The notes: generated from the letters alone by a model not told the origin. Shown: positions 54,382 to 63,474, numbered from the stretch's first letter. The stretch is 64,000 bases of DNA from Saccharibacillus qingshengii (GCF_013185195.1 NZ_JAAZWC010000009.1:1-64000), one strand, 5' to 3'. Numbers and translations are program-made.

Positions 54382-57246
54382 ATGAAGATGCACACACGCA
54401 AGCCTGATTGGACAGCGAAGACCGCTTCCCGCACCGATTCTCGGCCGCAGCAGAGCCCGCCGACCGCCGGCCCGTCCGCTTCACCTTGCGAATCCCCGTC
54501 CGTTCGGAGCCCTTTCCGCATGTGGCGCCGGACGCTCGGCACCGCCGCCGTTACGCTGCTGGCGGTTACCGCGCTGAGCTTTGGCCCGCAGGCGGAAGCC
54601 GCCCAGCCTTATTCGTCTTATTGGTATCCGAATACGCTGCTGGAATGGTCGCCTTCGTCCGACCCCGACGCGCCGTTCAACCGCGGCTCGATTCCGCTGC
54701 AGAATAAGCGGATCCAGGGCGCACCGGTCAATCCGAATGCGGACCCCGACGCGCAGGTCATCGCCCTGTCGGCTATGTATCCGAGTACCAGCGGCGCTCC
54801 GTCGCAGGGGTCGGAATCGTTCCATACGTATGCCTTCGGCTTCTGGCAGTATGTCGACAAACTGGTCATGTGGGGCGGATCGGCGGGAGAAGGCGTCATC
54901 GTGCCGCCGAGTGCCGATGTGATCGACGCGGCGCACAAGAACGGGGTGCCCGTATACGGCACCGTCTTCCTGCCGCAGACCGAGCACGGCGGCAAAATCC
55001 AGTGGATGCGCGATATGCTGAAACGGGATGCGTCCGGGAAATTCCCGGTTGCGGACAAGCTGGTGGAATCGGCGCGGTATTACGGCTTCGACGGCTGGTT
55101 CATCAATCAGGAAACGCAGGGAGGGACGGCGCAGGACGCGGCGGATATGCAGGACTTCCTGAAGTATCTCCAGCAGATCAAAGACCCGGGGATGGAGATT
55201 CTCTGGTACGACTCGATGATCGAATCCGGTCCGATCCGCTGGCAGGGCGCACTGAATACGCAGAACGACGGATTTTTCCAGCAGAACGGACAGACCGTCT
55301 CGGACGCCATGTTCCTGGACTTCCGCTGGCAGTCGTCAAGTTACCTGCCGGGCTTCCGTTCTTCGCCGGCCGCGGCGGAGGCGCTCGGACGCAGTCCGTA
55401 CGATCTGTTCGCCGGTGTCGACGTGGAAGCGAACGGGAGCAACGGCCGCTATAACTGGCCGGAGCTGTTCCCGCAGGGCGGCGCTCCGATGTCGCTTGGC
55501 TTGTACCGGCCGGATTGGGCGTTCAAAACGTCGCAGAATCAGGCGGAGTATCTGGAGAAGGACGAGAAGTTCTGGACGGGACCCGCGGGAGATCCGAGCC
55601 GCTCGGCGGCGATCGATCCCGCCAATCCGTACGCCTGGCGGGGAATCGCGGCGGATATTGCGGATAAGAGCGCAGTGACGGGTTCCGAGTTTATGACGCA
55701 CTTCGGAACGGGCAACGGGAAAATGTTCGCCGTTAACGGCGAAGTGGTCCGCGAACGGGAATGGAGCAACCGCAGTATCCAGGACATCCTGCCGACATGG
55801 CGCTGGATGACCCGCACCGAAGGCGGCGGGCAGGCGCTGGAACCTTCGCTGGACTTCGAGCGTGCCTATTACGGAGGCAGTTCGCTCAAGGTCGCGGGCA
55901 ATCTCTCCAAAGGCTCTTCGACGACCGTGAATCTGTACCGGACGCAGATTCCGGTGGACCGGACGATGGAAGTCTCGGCGGCCGTCTACGGAATCAACCG
56001 CAATGCCTCTGTCCAGATCGGTGTCTCGTTCACGGATTCGCCGAACGACTATGTCTTCCTGGAACCGAAAAATTGGCAGTCCGCGGGCAAAGACAAGTCC
56101 TGGCAGCGCGGCAGCGTCAAGCTGAACGCCTACAAAGGCCGCACGGTGGCGGGCCTTGCGCTGAAGTTCGAAGGCAAAGCCGCAATTACCGGCTACGAAG
56201 CCCATGTCGGCGAGCTGTCGCTGCGAACGGTCAGCGATGCCGCCCGCAAGCCGGCCGCCGTCACCGGACTGACCGTAACGGAGAGCGATTTCCGGGATGG
56301 CATCTACGGCGATGCCCGCTTGAAATGGAATGCGCCGGCCGCCGGCGAAGCGGCGGCGTTCTACCGGATCTACTGCGAACGGGCAGACGGCAGCCGCGAA
56401 CTGGTCGGCGAGACGCCGAATACGGTCTATTACGTACCGGAACTGCGCCGCGCGGACGGCGAGGACCGGACGAAGCTGGTCGTCGCGGCGGTCAACCGCC
56501 ACTACGAGGCAGGCAAGGAGAGCACGGCCTCGATTCAGTGGCCGGCCTATCCGGCGCCGCAGGCGAACTTCGAAGCCGACCGCACGCTGATCGCGCCGGG
56601 AGCAAGCGTGCAGTTCACCGACCGGTCGTCGGAAGTGACCACCGAATGGAAGTGGAGCTTCCCGGGCGGAGAACCCGCTTCGAGCACCGAACGCAATCCG
56701 AAGGTGGTTTATCCCGAAGCCGGCGAATATGAAGTGACGCTGGTTGCGAAGAACCGGGTCGGCGAAGACACCCTGCAGCGGAAGATGATTACGGTGACGG
56801 ACGAAGCGGCTGGCGGCGTATCCGATCTTGCGCGCAGTGCCAAAGCTTCGGCGTCGGGCTTTACCAATGCCGGAGAAGCTCCGCCGATGGCCGTAGACGG
56901 CGACGACAAGACCAACTGGTGCGCGGTCGGCGAAGGTCCGCATACCCTGACGCTTGATCTGGGCTCCGCCCGAAAGATCAGCGAGTTCGTCGTCAAGCAC
57001 GCGGAGACCGGCGGCGAACCGGCCGCGTTCAATACGCGGGCGTTCACCATTCGCGTAAGCGGCGACGGAGAGAACTGGACCGACGCCGTGAACGTGACCG
57101 ACAACGCTGCCGGTCTGAGCAAACATGCGATTCCGCTGACTTCGGCCCGCTATGTGCAGCTTGTCGTGGACAAGCCGACGCAGGGCGGCGATACCGCGGC
57201 GCGGATCTACGGGTTCGAGGTCATGGGGCTGAACGCAGCCGAATGA
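54382..57246 (+). CDS. Secreted GH85 endo-beta-N-acetylglucosaminidase with PKD and F5/8-type domains
   Basis: A 954-residue enzyme that should cut between the two core GlcNAc residues of N-glycans, releasing the oligosaccharide. The GH85 domain lies at about residues 75-400; catalytic Asn242 and Glu244 are in DGWFINQETQG, the family signature. A long N-terminal stretch precedes the hydrophobic signal segment (TLGTAAVTLLAVTALSF, about residues 50-66, cut after QAEA); the real start could be Met47 (54520). Then come a jelly-roll carbohydrate-binding domain (about 420-605), an FN3-like domain (about 610-715), a PKD domain (ASVQFTDRSSEVTTEWKWSFPGGEP, near 720-800) and an F5/8 (CBM32-like) domain (about 810-950). 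No LPXTG or SLH anchor is seen, so it is released or held by its binding domains. Third functional step of the glycan locus. Confidence 0.94.
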   Translation: MKMHTRKPDWTAKTASRTDSRPQQSPPTAGPSASPCESPSVRSPFRMWRRTLGTAAVTLLAVTALSFGPQAEAAQPYSSYWYPNTLLEWSPSSDPDAPFNRGSIPLQNKRIQGAPVNPNADPDAQVIALSAMYPSTSGAPSQGSESFHTYAFGFWQYVDKLVMWGGSAGEGVIVPPSADVIDAAHKNGVPVYGTVFLPQTEHGGKIQWMRDMLKRDASGKFPVADKLVESARYYGFDGWFINQETQGGTAQDAADMQDFLKYLQQIKDPGMEILWYDSMIESGPIRWQGALNTQNDGFFQQNGQTVSDAMFLDFRWQSSSYLPGFRSSPAAAEALGRSPYDLFAGVDVEANGSNGRYNWPELFPQGGAPMSLGLYRPDWAFKTSQNQAEYLEKDEKFWTGPAGDPSRSAAIDPANPYAWRGIAADIADKSAVTGSEFMTHFGTGNGKMFAVNGEVVREREWSNRSIQDILPTWRWMTRTEGGGQALEPSLDFERAYYGGSSLKVAGNLSKGSSTTVNLYRTQIPVDRTMEVSAAVYGINRNASVQIGVSFTDSPNDYVFLEPKNWQSAGKDKSWQRGSVKLNAYKGRTVAGLALKFEGKAAITGYEAHVGELSLRTVSDAARKPAAVTGLTVTESDFRDGIYGDARLKWNAPAAGEAAAFYRIYCERADGSRELVGETPNTVYYVPELRRADGEDRTKLVVAAVNRHYEAGKESTASIQWPAYPAPQANFEADRTLIAPGASVQFTDRSSEVTTEWKWSFPGGEPASSTERNPKVVYPEAGEYEVTLVAKNRVGEDTLQRKMITVTDEAAGGVSDLARSAKASASGFTNAGEAPPMAVDGDDKTNWCAVGEGPHTLTLDLGSARKISEFVVKHAETGGEPAAFNTRAFTIRVSGDGENWTDAVNVTDNAAGLSKHAIPLTSARYVQLVVDKPTQGGDTAARIYGFEVMGLNAAE

Positions 57247-57283
57247 TCGTACCTTCACGACATTTCATTTAAAATCGCCAAAA

Positions 57284-57310
57284 AGCGGTCCGGCTGTTAA
57301 GCCGAACCGC
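57284..57310 (+). terminator. First copy of the GH85 terminator hairpin, without T-run
   Basis: AGCGGTCCGGCT (57284-57295), GTTA loop, AGCCGaACCGC (57300-57310). It matches the hairpin at 57549-57576 apart from one G to A change and the missing T-run, which a 228-base element displaces. Confidence 0.8.
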
Positions 57311-57315
57311 CAGGC

Positions 57316-57543
57316 TGTCGAGAAAGTCCCATTCGTGTGAAAAGCTTGTCGGCTGCGGGAGAAATTCGTTTCGGTCGCGTGTTGAAATCGGGGAAAAAGA
57401 TTGGATTTTAGAGGAATTTCCCCGATTTCAAAGGCGAACTATAGCATAAGCTTCCGAAGTGCATTTCTTCGAAATGCTTTAGCTCCTACACTGAATTTCT
57501 CCCTTCGCCTCCTCGCTTCACTTGGAAGCAGACTTTCTCGACA
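57316..57543. mobile_element. 228-bp MITE-like element
   Basis: Bounded by perfect 13-base inverted repeats TGTCGAGAAAGTC (57316-57328) and GACTTTCTCGACA (57531-57543). Nested inner arms also pair: GGGAGAAATTC with GAATTTCTCCC and TTGAAATCGGGGAAA with TTTCCCCGATTTCAA. No transposase is inside. The ends look like those of IS1182-type insertion sequences, an identification from memory. It splits or flanks a duplicated terminator hairpin. Confidence 0.8.
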
Positions 57544-57548
57544 CGTGG

Positions 57549-57582
57549 AGCGGTCCGGCTGTTAAGCCGGACCGCTTTTTTT
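57549..57582 (+). terminator. Second, functional copy of the GH85 terminator
   Basis: Perfect stem AGCGGTCCGGCT (57549-57560) / AGCCGGACCGCT (57565-57576) with GTTA loop, followed by TTTTTT. Confidence 0.9.
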
Positions 57583-57605
57583 GTGCTTTGGCGAGCGCTG
57601 CGCTT

Positions 57606-60335
57606 TTATTTCGACAGCCATACCCGCATCATGGAGAACAATTTTTCGACATCCAGCGGTTTGCTGATGTAATCCGACGCGCCGGCAGCCAAGCACATTT
57701 CCCGTTCTTCCTTCATGGCTTTGGCCGAAAGGACGATGATGGGTACGCTGCTGAACTCGGGTTTGGAACGAATCTGCTGCATCGCTTCGTATCCGTTCAT
57801 CTCGGGCATCATGATATCCATCAGGATGAGATCGTACGAAGGGTCGCGTTCCAGCACTTCCAGCGCTTCGCGGCCGTTCTCGGCGATGCCGACTTCCGCG
57901 CCCTTGTTCTCGAGCGCGATCGAAATGGCATAAATATTGCGCGCGTCGTCGTCGACCAGCAGCAGCTTGCGGTTGCGGAACAGTTCCAGATCGCCTTCGC
58001 GATCCGCGGGCATGGCGAGCTTCGATACGCCCGGAGCAATGGCAGCGCGGCTCGGTACGGGAGCAGGCTTGAACATCAGATCCGCTTCGTCCGTCTGCGA
58101 ATCGCGCAGATCGAGCGGAAGAATTACGGTGAACGTACTGCCTTTGCCATCGGCGCTTTCCACGTCGATCCGGCCTTTGAGCAGCCGCGAGAACTCGCGG
58201 CAGATCGATAATCCGAGCCCCGTTCCTCCGTATACGCGCTCCGTCGTGCTGTCCGCCTGGCGGAAAGCTTCGAAGATCAGGCTCCGCTTGTCGTCCTTGA
58301 TCCCGATACCCGTATCGGAGACTTCGATCTTCAATTCGCGGCTTCCCGGTCCCGTTTCCGAATCGACGGTGCCAATCTTGAGCTTCACCGAGCCCTGCGG
58401 CGTAAACTTGATCGCATTGGACAGCAGATTTTTGACGATCTGCTCGACACGTCTTCCGTCTGTCCAGATCAACTCCGGCGTATCCGGTTCAAGGCTCGCT
58501 TCCAGCACAAGGTTTTTGCGTTTGGCGATTTCGCTGAACAGACCGAGCATCGAATGGGGGAGTTCCGTCACGTTGTACGGTTCGATGAGGACGTCCATTT
58601 GGCCGGCTTCCGCTTTAGCCAGGTCGAGAATATCGTCGATCAGAGCCAGCAGGTCTTTGCCGGAGCGATAGATCGTGGAGGCATATTCTTTCTCCTGTCC
58701 GCTCAGCGAGTGATCTTCTTTCTCGGACAAAATCTGCGACAGAATCAGGATGCTGTTCAGCGGCGTCCGCAGTTCGTGGGACATGTTGGCGAGGAACTCG
58801 GACTGGAACTCGGAGTTCCGGACCAGCTCGCTCTGCACGACTTCGAGCAGCCTGTTCTTCTCTTCGACCTGCAGGTTGGTGCGCTCGAGCTGTTCGTTGG
58901 CGCCGCGGAGCGTATCCTGCTGGCTGCGCAGCTCTTCCGATTGGGCCTGCATTTCTTCCGACTGGGACTGCAGCTCTTCCGCCTGTGTCTGTAGTTCTTC
59001 GGTCAGCATCTGCGATTCGCGCAGCAGGCGGTCGACTTCCATCCGGCCGGCTACGCTGTTGAGCGCGATGCCGAGCGTATTCGTCAGCTGTTCAACCAGG
59101 TGCTTCTGCGCAGGACTAAAAGGTTCGAGTGAAGCAAACTCCACGACCGCTTTGATCCGGTTCTCAAACTGAATCGGCACGATCAGAAGACTGGCCGGCG
59201 CCGCTTGTCCCGTTCCCGAAGCAATCCGCAAATAATGCTCCGGCACGTGGGCGATCGAGAGAATCTCTCCGCTTTCCGCGGCGCGCCCTACCAGCCCTTC
59301 GCCGATTTTGAAACTTTCGTGAGGTTCTCCCGAAGGATAACCGGCAAAGGACGAAATCCGTTTCAAGTCGTCGTTTTCCGTACGCAGATAAAATACGCCG
59401 TAAGCCGAGCCCGTCAGCGGGACCACTTTGCGCAGAAAGGTATAGGAGAGCTGATCGAGCGTGTTGATATTCTGGTACAGCGCCGAAGACTCCGCCAGCG
59501 CCGTCTGGATCCAATTGTATTCGGCAAGTTCTTCGTTCAATTCGCGGGCTTTGCGGTTATGGGTCTCCAGCGAAGCGGCCATTTCATTGAACGAAAAAGC
59601 GATATTTCCGATCTCGCCGTGCGGATCGGTATGAAGGCGGGGAAGCGACTCCGCATTGTTAAAATCGACACCGCGCATCACATCGCTTACCGACTTGAGA
59701 CTGCGTGTCGTACCGCGTATGGTCCAGAACATAAGGAAAATAGAGAGGAGGATGGTTACGGGAATAGCGATTCCGATTACCCACAGCGTGATTCGGGTGA
59801 TTTCGCCCGTACGCTTGCGGGATTCTTCCAGCGCCTGCTGCTGAACGGATTGAAAAGCATCGAGGTTTGTGACAAGGTCGGCGCGATTCCGCTCCGTGAT
59901 GCGGCTCAGCTCCGCCGCCGCATCTGCGCTGCGGCCGCTGCCGATCTCTTCGGCCAGCGTCTGCGCGGAATCCAGATAGGTCTCGTAATCGACCCGGATC
60001 GCGGCAAGGCGCGCACTGCCCGGATCGCCGCCATCGAAGCTTTCGGCGATCAGCAGATGCTCCATGGCCTGGCGGCGGTACTGCTGAATCTGTTCAATCC
60101 GCGAAGCGACCCGGGATCGGTCTTCTTCGGCGACGAGATGGACCAATTCGCTGTCCAGTGTATAGAACGTGCTACGCAGGTCAGAGACGGCTTTGACCTT
60201 TCCGTAACGGGCTTCCATATCGACGTTGACCGATTTGTTGTTGAGATAGAGGAACACGGAAGCTGCGGCCAGTACGATTAACAAAATAGCCAGCAGACCG
60301 CTGAACCCTAAAATCTGTCTCTTCTTGTAGTTCAA
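57606..60335 (-). CDS. Membrane hybrid histidine kinase with HAMP, GAF and receiver domains
   Basis: A 909-residue kinase starting at TTG (60335) with GGAGGA nine bases upstream. TM1 about residues 9-30, an extracellular helical sensor to about 185, TM2 about 188-208, HAMP about 210-270, GAF about 290-430 (GEGLVGRAAESGEIL), a coiled-coil with heptads (EELQTQAEELQSQSEEMQAQ), HisKA ([17 protein letters not shown]), HATPase (DTGIGIKD, GGTGLGLSI) and a C-terminal receiver (LLLVDDDARNIYA, LILMDIMMPEMNGYEAM). The layout is common in Paenibacillus kinases that control sporulation- or biofilm-type phosphorelays. No partner regulator gene adjoins it. Its stop is 23 bases from the GH85 terminator. Confidence 0.93.
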   Translation of the reverse strand: MNYKKRQILGFSGLLAILLIVLAAASVFLYLNNKSVNVDMEARYGKVKAVSDLRSTFYTLDSELVHLVAEEDRSRVASRIEQIQQYRRQAMEHLLIAESFDGGDPGSARLAAIRVDYETYLDSAQTLAEEIGSGRSADAAAELSRITERNRADLVTNLDAFQSVQQQALEESRKRTGEITRITLWVIGIAIPVTILLSIFLMFWTIRGTTRSLKSVSDVMRGVDFNNAESLPRLHTDPHGEIGNIAFSFNEMAASLETHNRKARELNEELAEYNWIQTALAESSALYQNINTLDQLSYTFLRKVVPLTGSAYGVFYLRTENDDLKRISSFAGYPSGEPHESFKIGEGLVGRAAESGEILSIAHVPEHYLRIASGTGQAAPASLLIVPIQFENRIKAVVEFASLEPFSPAQKHLVEQLTNTLGIALNSVAGRMEVDRLLRESQMLTEELQTQAEELQSQSEEMQAQSEELRSQQDTLRGANEQLERTNLQVEEKNRLLEVVQSELVRNSEFQSEFLANMSHELRTPLNSILILSQILSEKEDHSLSGQEKEYASTIYRSGKDLLALIDDILDLAKAEAGQMDVLIEPYNVTELPHSMLGLFSEIAKRKNLVLEASLEPDTPELIWTDGRRVEQIVKNLLSNAIKFTPQGSVKLKIGTVDSETGPGSRELKIEVSDTGIGIKDDKRSLIFEAFRQADSTTERVYGGTGLGLSICREFSRLLKGRIDVESADGKGSTFTVILPLDLRDSQTDEADLMFKPAPVPSRAAIAPGVSKLAMPADREGDLELFRNRKLLLVDDDARNIYAISIALENKGAEVGIAENGREALEVLERDPSYDLILMDIMMPEMNGYEAMQQIRSKPEFSSVPIIVLSAKAMKEEREMCLAAGASDYISKPLDVEKLFSMMRVWLSK

Positions 60336-60395
60336 GTGGGGTGTCCTCCAGACTGGATGTAGGTCGGATCGGATGTGTCAGATAAGTTGTGCTCA

Positions 60396-60507
60396 ACTAG
60401 TACCTTGACCGAATCAAATCTGAGGTTTGCGTTCATCGGAAACACGCACGGTTCAAGCGGGTTTTCGAGGGGCGTAACCTAACATCGTTATCGGTCAAGG
60501 TACTAGT
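60396..60507. repeat. Palindromic interspersed element, copy E
   Basis: A 112-base element with a perfect 17-base terminal inverted repeat, ACTAGTACCTTGACCGA (60396-60412) and TCGGTCAAGGTACTAGT (60491-60507). Inside, TGAGGTTTGCG pairs loosely with GGCGTAACCT, and the centre again has ACGCAC. It lies upstream of the hybrid kinase gene, in the region where its promoter must be. Confidence 0.85.
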
Positions 60508-60602
60508 ATAAACCAATTTCAGCGCCTTTGCCCTACAACGGCCGAGAGAATCAGAAAATGTTTGATCCGCATAGAGCAGGAAGCTGGAGCGCCGTCCATG
60601 GT

Positions 60603-62303
60603 CTACGGGGCAGCCTCTACTTCGAATACGGGCACGGACCGTTCTGCCGGTTCGGAAGTATCCGGCGCTGTGTGGGTCTCCGGCTCCATATCCGCTTCTG
60701 GCGTTTCTTCGGTGGCGATGCCCGGATCGAGTTCGACAAAAGAAAACACAAGGCCCTGAAGCTCGTATACGGCGCTCTCGCCTTCTTCTTCGGCATCGAT
60801 CGGATGAGCGGCGCGCAGCGTTTGTCCGCCGTCTTCGATCGTGTATCCGTCCGCTTCGACGCGGAACATCGGCGTGAAAAAGCCGCCTTTCAGGCGGATA
60901 GCGGTATAGACCGCCTCGCGCGAGAGCGACTCGGACTCGATGACGACGACCGGAGTCGTCCCGTCGGACAGCTGCTCCTGGATCTTCAGGCTGCGGGCGT
61001 TCGCAGCAGCCAGGTTCTGCGGAGCGCGGTATACGGTCCGGCCGCTGCCAAACTTGAAGCCGAAGTGAAGAAGACCTTCTTCGTCCAGCGCGGCGACGTA
61101 GACATCCGCGCCGAACCGGTCTGTTCCGCTTATAGTCAAGGAGTAAGTATGCGACGAATCATTCAGTTGGAGGATGCGCAGCGGTTCGGCTTCCATCCAG
61201 GCTTCTTCCGCTTTGCGGACCGCTTCGGCCGTATCGGCATAGCCGTCCAGCGCTTGATACAAGGCGATCGCCTCCTCAAAGCGGCCGTCCGTAATCAGCG
61301 AACCGGCCCGATCATTCAGTTCGCCGATCCGCGTTTCGATCCAGCCGGACCGATCGGAAGACATTCCCGTTTCCGAGACGAAGTCCGCAAAGTTTCGGGC
61401 ATGCGAAGCGAACGTCGAATAGGATGAAGCTTCGAGATCTTTGCGAAGCACCGTGCGGGCTGTCTCTTCGGCCTGCTCTCCGACCCACGGCGCCTCCATG
61501 CCGATCGCGGCGTAGTTGGCCAGCGTAATCTGCGCCTCATCCAGCATGCCGGTGTAATTTCCTGCGGCGGCGAGCTTTTTGAGCTTGCGGCGATCGTAAT
61601 CGGCCAAAAGAGTATTCAGTTGGTCGGTTTTGACTTGTTCCTGAGTTTCTTCGTCCTGTGCGTTCTCGGTCTGCGTAGCGGCGGAATCCGGGGAAGCATC
61701 GTTCGGATTCTTTCCGGCAAAAAAAGCCGCGGGGATACGCAGCAGCTGCTCTTTGGCGGATTCGTCGCGGTAATCGCCCGATTCGAGATTGCCAGCCAGC
61801 TTCTGTTCGAAGCTTACCCGAAAAGCGGAGAATCCGGCGGCCGCCGTTTCCGCTGCGGCGTACCGTTGGTCAAGCTCGCGGTATTCGGCGGCGAATTCGC
61901 CGTCCAGAGACAGTTTCCCGAAATCGGCATAGACTTCGTAAGATCCGAGAAACGCTTCGAAATCGCCGGTTTCCGCCGCGTTCAGCAGTTCGCTTTTGGA
62001 CAACAGGATCTCTTCGCGCAGACGGGTAATCGGAGCCAGTTCGGCCAGACGCTCTCGGACCTGCTCTTCCCGGTAGCGGATGACGGTGTTCGAGAGTGCC
62101 GCCGCATAAGCGGATTCGGCCGCGATTCGCCGCTTCTCCGTGTAGAAGGCATCGGCCTGCCGGACCTGCCGAATCTTCGCTTCGACCCGGAATCCTTTGA
62201 CCGTTACGGCCGCAAACGCGGCTGCGCACAGAAAAATCAGCAGATTGCGCAGGGTCAGCGCACTGCGAATCGTCATAAAGATATTGTAGAGCTTTTGACT
62301 CAT
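60603..62303 (-). CDS. Membrane-anchored protein, function unknown (operon third gene)
   Basis: A 566-residue protein with one membrane segment near the N-terminus (LLIFLCAAAFAAVTVKGF, about residues 22-39), a long helical region with coiled-coil character (about 50-400, including tetratricopeptide-like helices around FEEAIALYQALDGYADTAEAVRKAEEAW), a beta-rich domain (HTYSLTISGTDRFGADVYVAALDEEG, about 395-540) and an acidic tail. ATGA overlap with the zinc-ribbon gene upstream shows translational coupling. No family was recognised. It probably works with the two proteins before it at the membrane. Confidence 0.75.
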   Translation of the reverse strand: MSQKLYNIFMTIRSALTLRNLLIFLCAAAFAAVTVKGFRVEAKIRQVRQADAFYTEKRRIAAESAYAAALSNTVIRYREEQVRERLAELAPITRLREEILLSKSELLNAAETGDFEAFLGSYEVYADFGKLSLDGEFAAEYRELDQRYAAAETAAAGFSAFRVSFEQKLAGNLESGDYRDESAKEQLLRIPAAFFAGKNPNDASPDSAATQTENAQDEETQEQVKTDQLNTLLADYDRRKLKKLAAAGNYTGMLDEAQITLANYAAIGMEAPWVGEQAEETARTVLRKDLEASSYSTFASHARNFADFVSETGMSSDRSGWIETRIGELNDRAGSLITDGRFEEAIALYQALDGYADTAEAVRKAEEAWMEAEPLRILQLNDSSHTYSLTISGTDRFGADVYVAALDEEGLLHFGFKFGSGRTVYRAPQNLAAANARSLKIQEQLSDGTTPVVVIESESLSREAVYTAIRLKGGFFTPMFRVEADGYTIEDGGQTLRAAHPIDAEEEGESAVYELQGLVFSFVELDPGIATEETPEADMEPETHTAPDTSEPAERSVPVFEVEAAP

Positions 62304-63253
62304 GAGAAATCGCCTTCATCGCCGGATGCGTTTCGCCTCGGGCTGCGTCCGCCGAAGCGGACGCGGTAGACCTCGTCCGCTTCGAGCTTCAGCGGCTCCA
62401 GGCTTCCGGGATGCTGGGCCAGCACTTCGCGCAGACGCTCGAGCCGGTCTTCGGGCAGCTTGTGCGCATAGCGGCGGATAAAGTCCGGGTACAGTTCGAT
62501 ATATCGCTTCATCCGTACGGCAGCGCCCGCCACAGACGCCAGAATATGGTCGCCGCGGGGCAGACTGCGAATCTGGGGTTCGTACCGCAGACAGTAGCGG
62601 ATTGCATTTTCTTTGATCAATTCGCGATTGAGCCGGGCGACCTCACCGATATAGCCGGCCAGATGCGCGGAGAAGCTTTCCATAATCAGCGAATCCACCA
62701 GCAGATCCATATCCCGCCGGAGCAAGAACGTCTGCAGCAGTTCCGCCTGCAGTCCGCGAATCGGATCGTTGCGCAGCAGCGTATTGACCTCGCGCAGCAT
62801 CTCGTAGGCGCGAGCGGGTTCGGATTCGAGCCGGGCTTCGGCGGCCCGGATATCCTGAATCAGGCCGTGCCGGATCCGGTCGCGGTCTCTGGCGAACAGG
62901 CGGTCGGTCCGGATCCGGATCTGCGCTTCGTAGGACCGGCGCTGGGCGAACGCCAATAGGCCCGTCAGCACAACACCGGCGGCTGCCGAGATGCCGATCC
63001 AGGGCATCGTCTCGGCGAAGAACATGGCGAGCAGGGTCAGCAGGGCGGCAAACAGCAGCTCCGACTGCATGGAGCGCCGGGTCTCGCGCCGGGCAGCCGC
63101 CGGAATGTCCGACAGCGTTCGGCTTCCGCATGACGGACAGACGTCCGCAGACAATACGGTATAACTGCCGCATTTGCGGCAGACCCGAAGTTTGTCGTAG
63201 GCATACCGGGTGCGTTCGTAGGGAGTGAAGGTGACGTTCAACTTTTTGTTCAT
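62300..63253 (-). CDS. Zinc-ribbon double-membrane-segment protein, function unknown (operon second gene)
   Basis: A 317-residue protein. Cysteines in VCRKCGSYT (about residues 25-28) and VCPSCGSRT (about 39-42) form a zinc ribbon near the start. Two membrane segments follow (LLFAALLTLLAMFFAETMPWIGI, about 66-88; AAGVVLTGLLAFAQ, about 90-103), then a helical cytoplasmic domain. The C-terminal region is helical with Arg-rich stretches. It overlaps its neighbours by four bases on both sides (ATGA at 62300-62303 and 63250-63253). The zinc ribbon plus coiled helical partners echoes the gene at 30692, although the proteins are not obviously homologous. Confidence 0.75.
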   Translation of the reverse strand: MNKKLNVTFTPYERTRYAYDKLRVCRKCGSYTVLSADVCPSCGSRTLSDIPAAARRETRRSMQSELLFAALLTLLAMFFAETMPWIGISAAAGVVLTGLLAFAQRRSYEAQIRIRTDRLFARDRDRIRHGLIQDIRAAEARLESEPARAYEMLREVNTLLRNDPIRGLQAELLQTFLLRRDMDLLVDSLIMESFSAHLAGYIGEVARLNRELIKENAIRYCLRYEPQIRSLPRGDHILASVAGAAVRMKRYIELYPDFIRRYAHKLPEDRLERLREVLAQHPGSLEPLKLEADEVYRVRFGGRSPRRNASGDEGDFS

Positions 63254-63426
63254 TCGCGTTCACGCCGATCGTTTAGAGTATTGAGCAGCCGTTCGTCCAG
63301 TTCCGCCCGTTCGGGCGCCTGTTTGGGGCTTCGCATATAGAGAAAGGATTTAATTACCGTAAAAAGAAACAAAATCCCGAGCATTCCGTATGTGAGATAA
63401 ATCAAATAAGCGGACAATGTCTGCAC
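63250..63426 (-). CDS. Small single-pass membrane protein (operon first gene)
   Basis: A short protein with one membrane segment (YLIYLTYGMLGILFLFTVIKSFLYM) and a charged cytoplasmic tail (PKQAPERAELDERLLNTLNDRRERE). The frame opens at a GTG at 63474, but that codon has no ribosome site; a GTG at 63426 lies right behind GGAAAGGAAC and is used here (58 residues). The start remains uncertain. ATGA overlap couples it to the zinc-ribbon gene downstream. Confidence 0.6.
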   Translation of the reverse strand: MQTLSAYLIYLTYGMLGILFLFTVIKSFLYMRSPKQAPERAELDERLLNTLNDRRERE

Positions 63427-63474
63427 GTTCCTTTCCGGGCTCGATTTCGGCTTCGCCCAAGCCTGACGAAGCAC

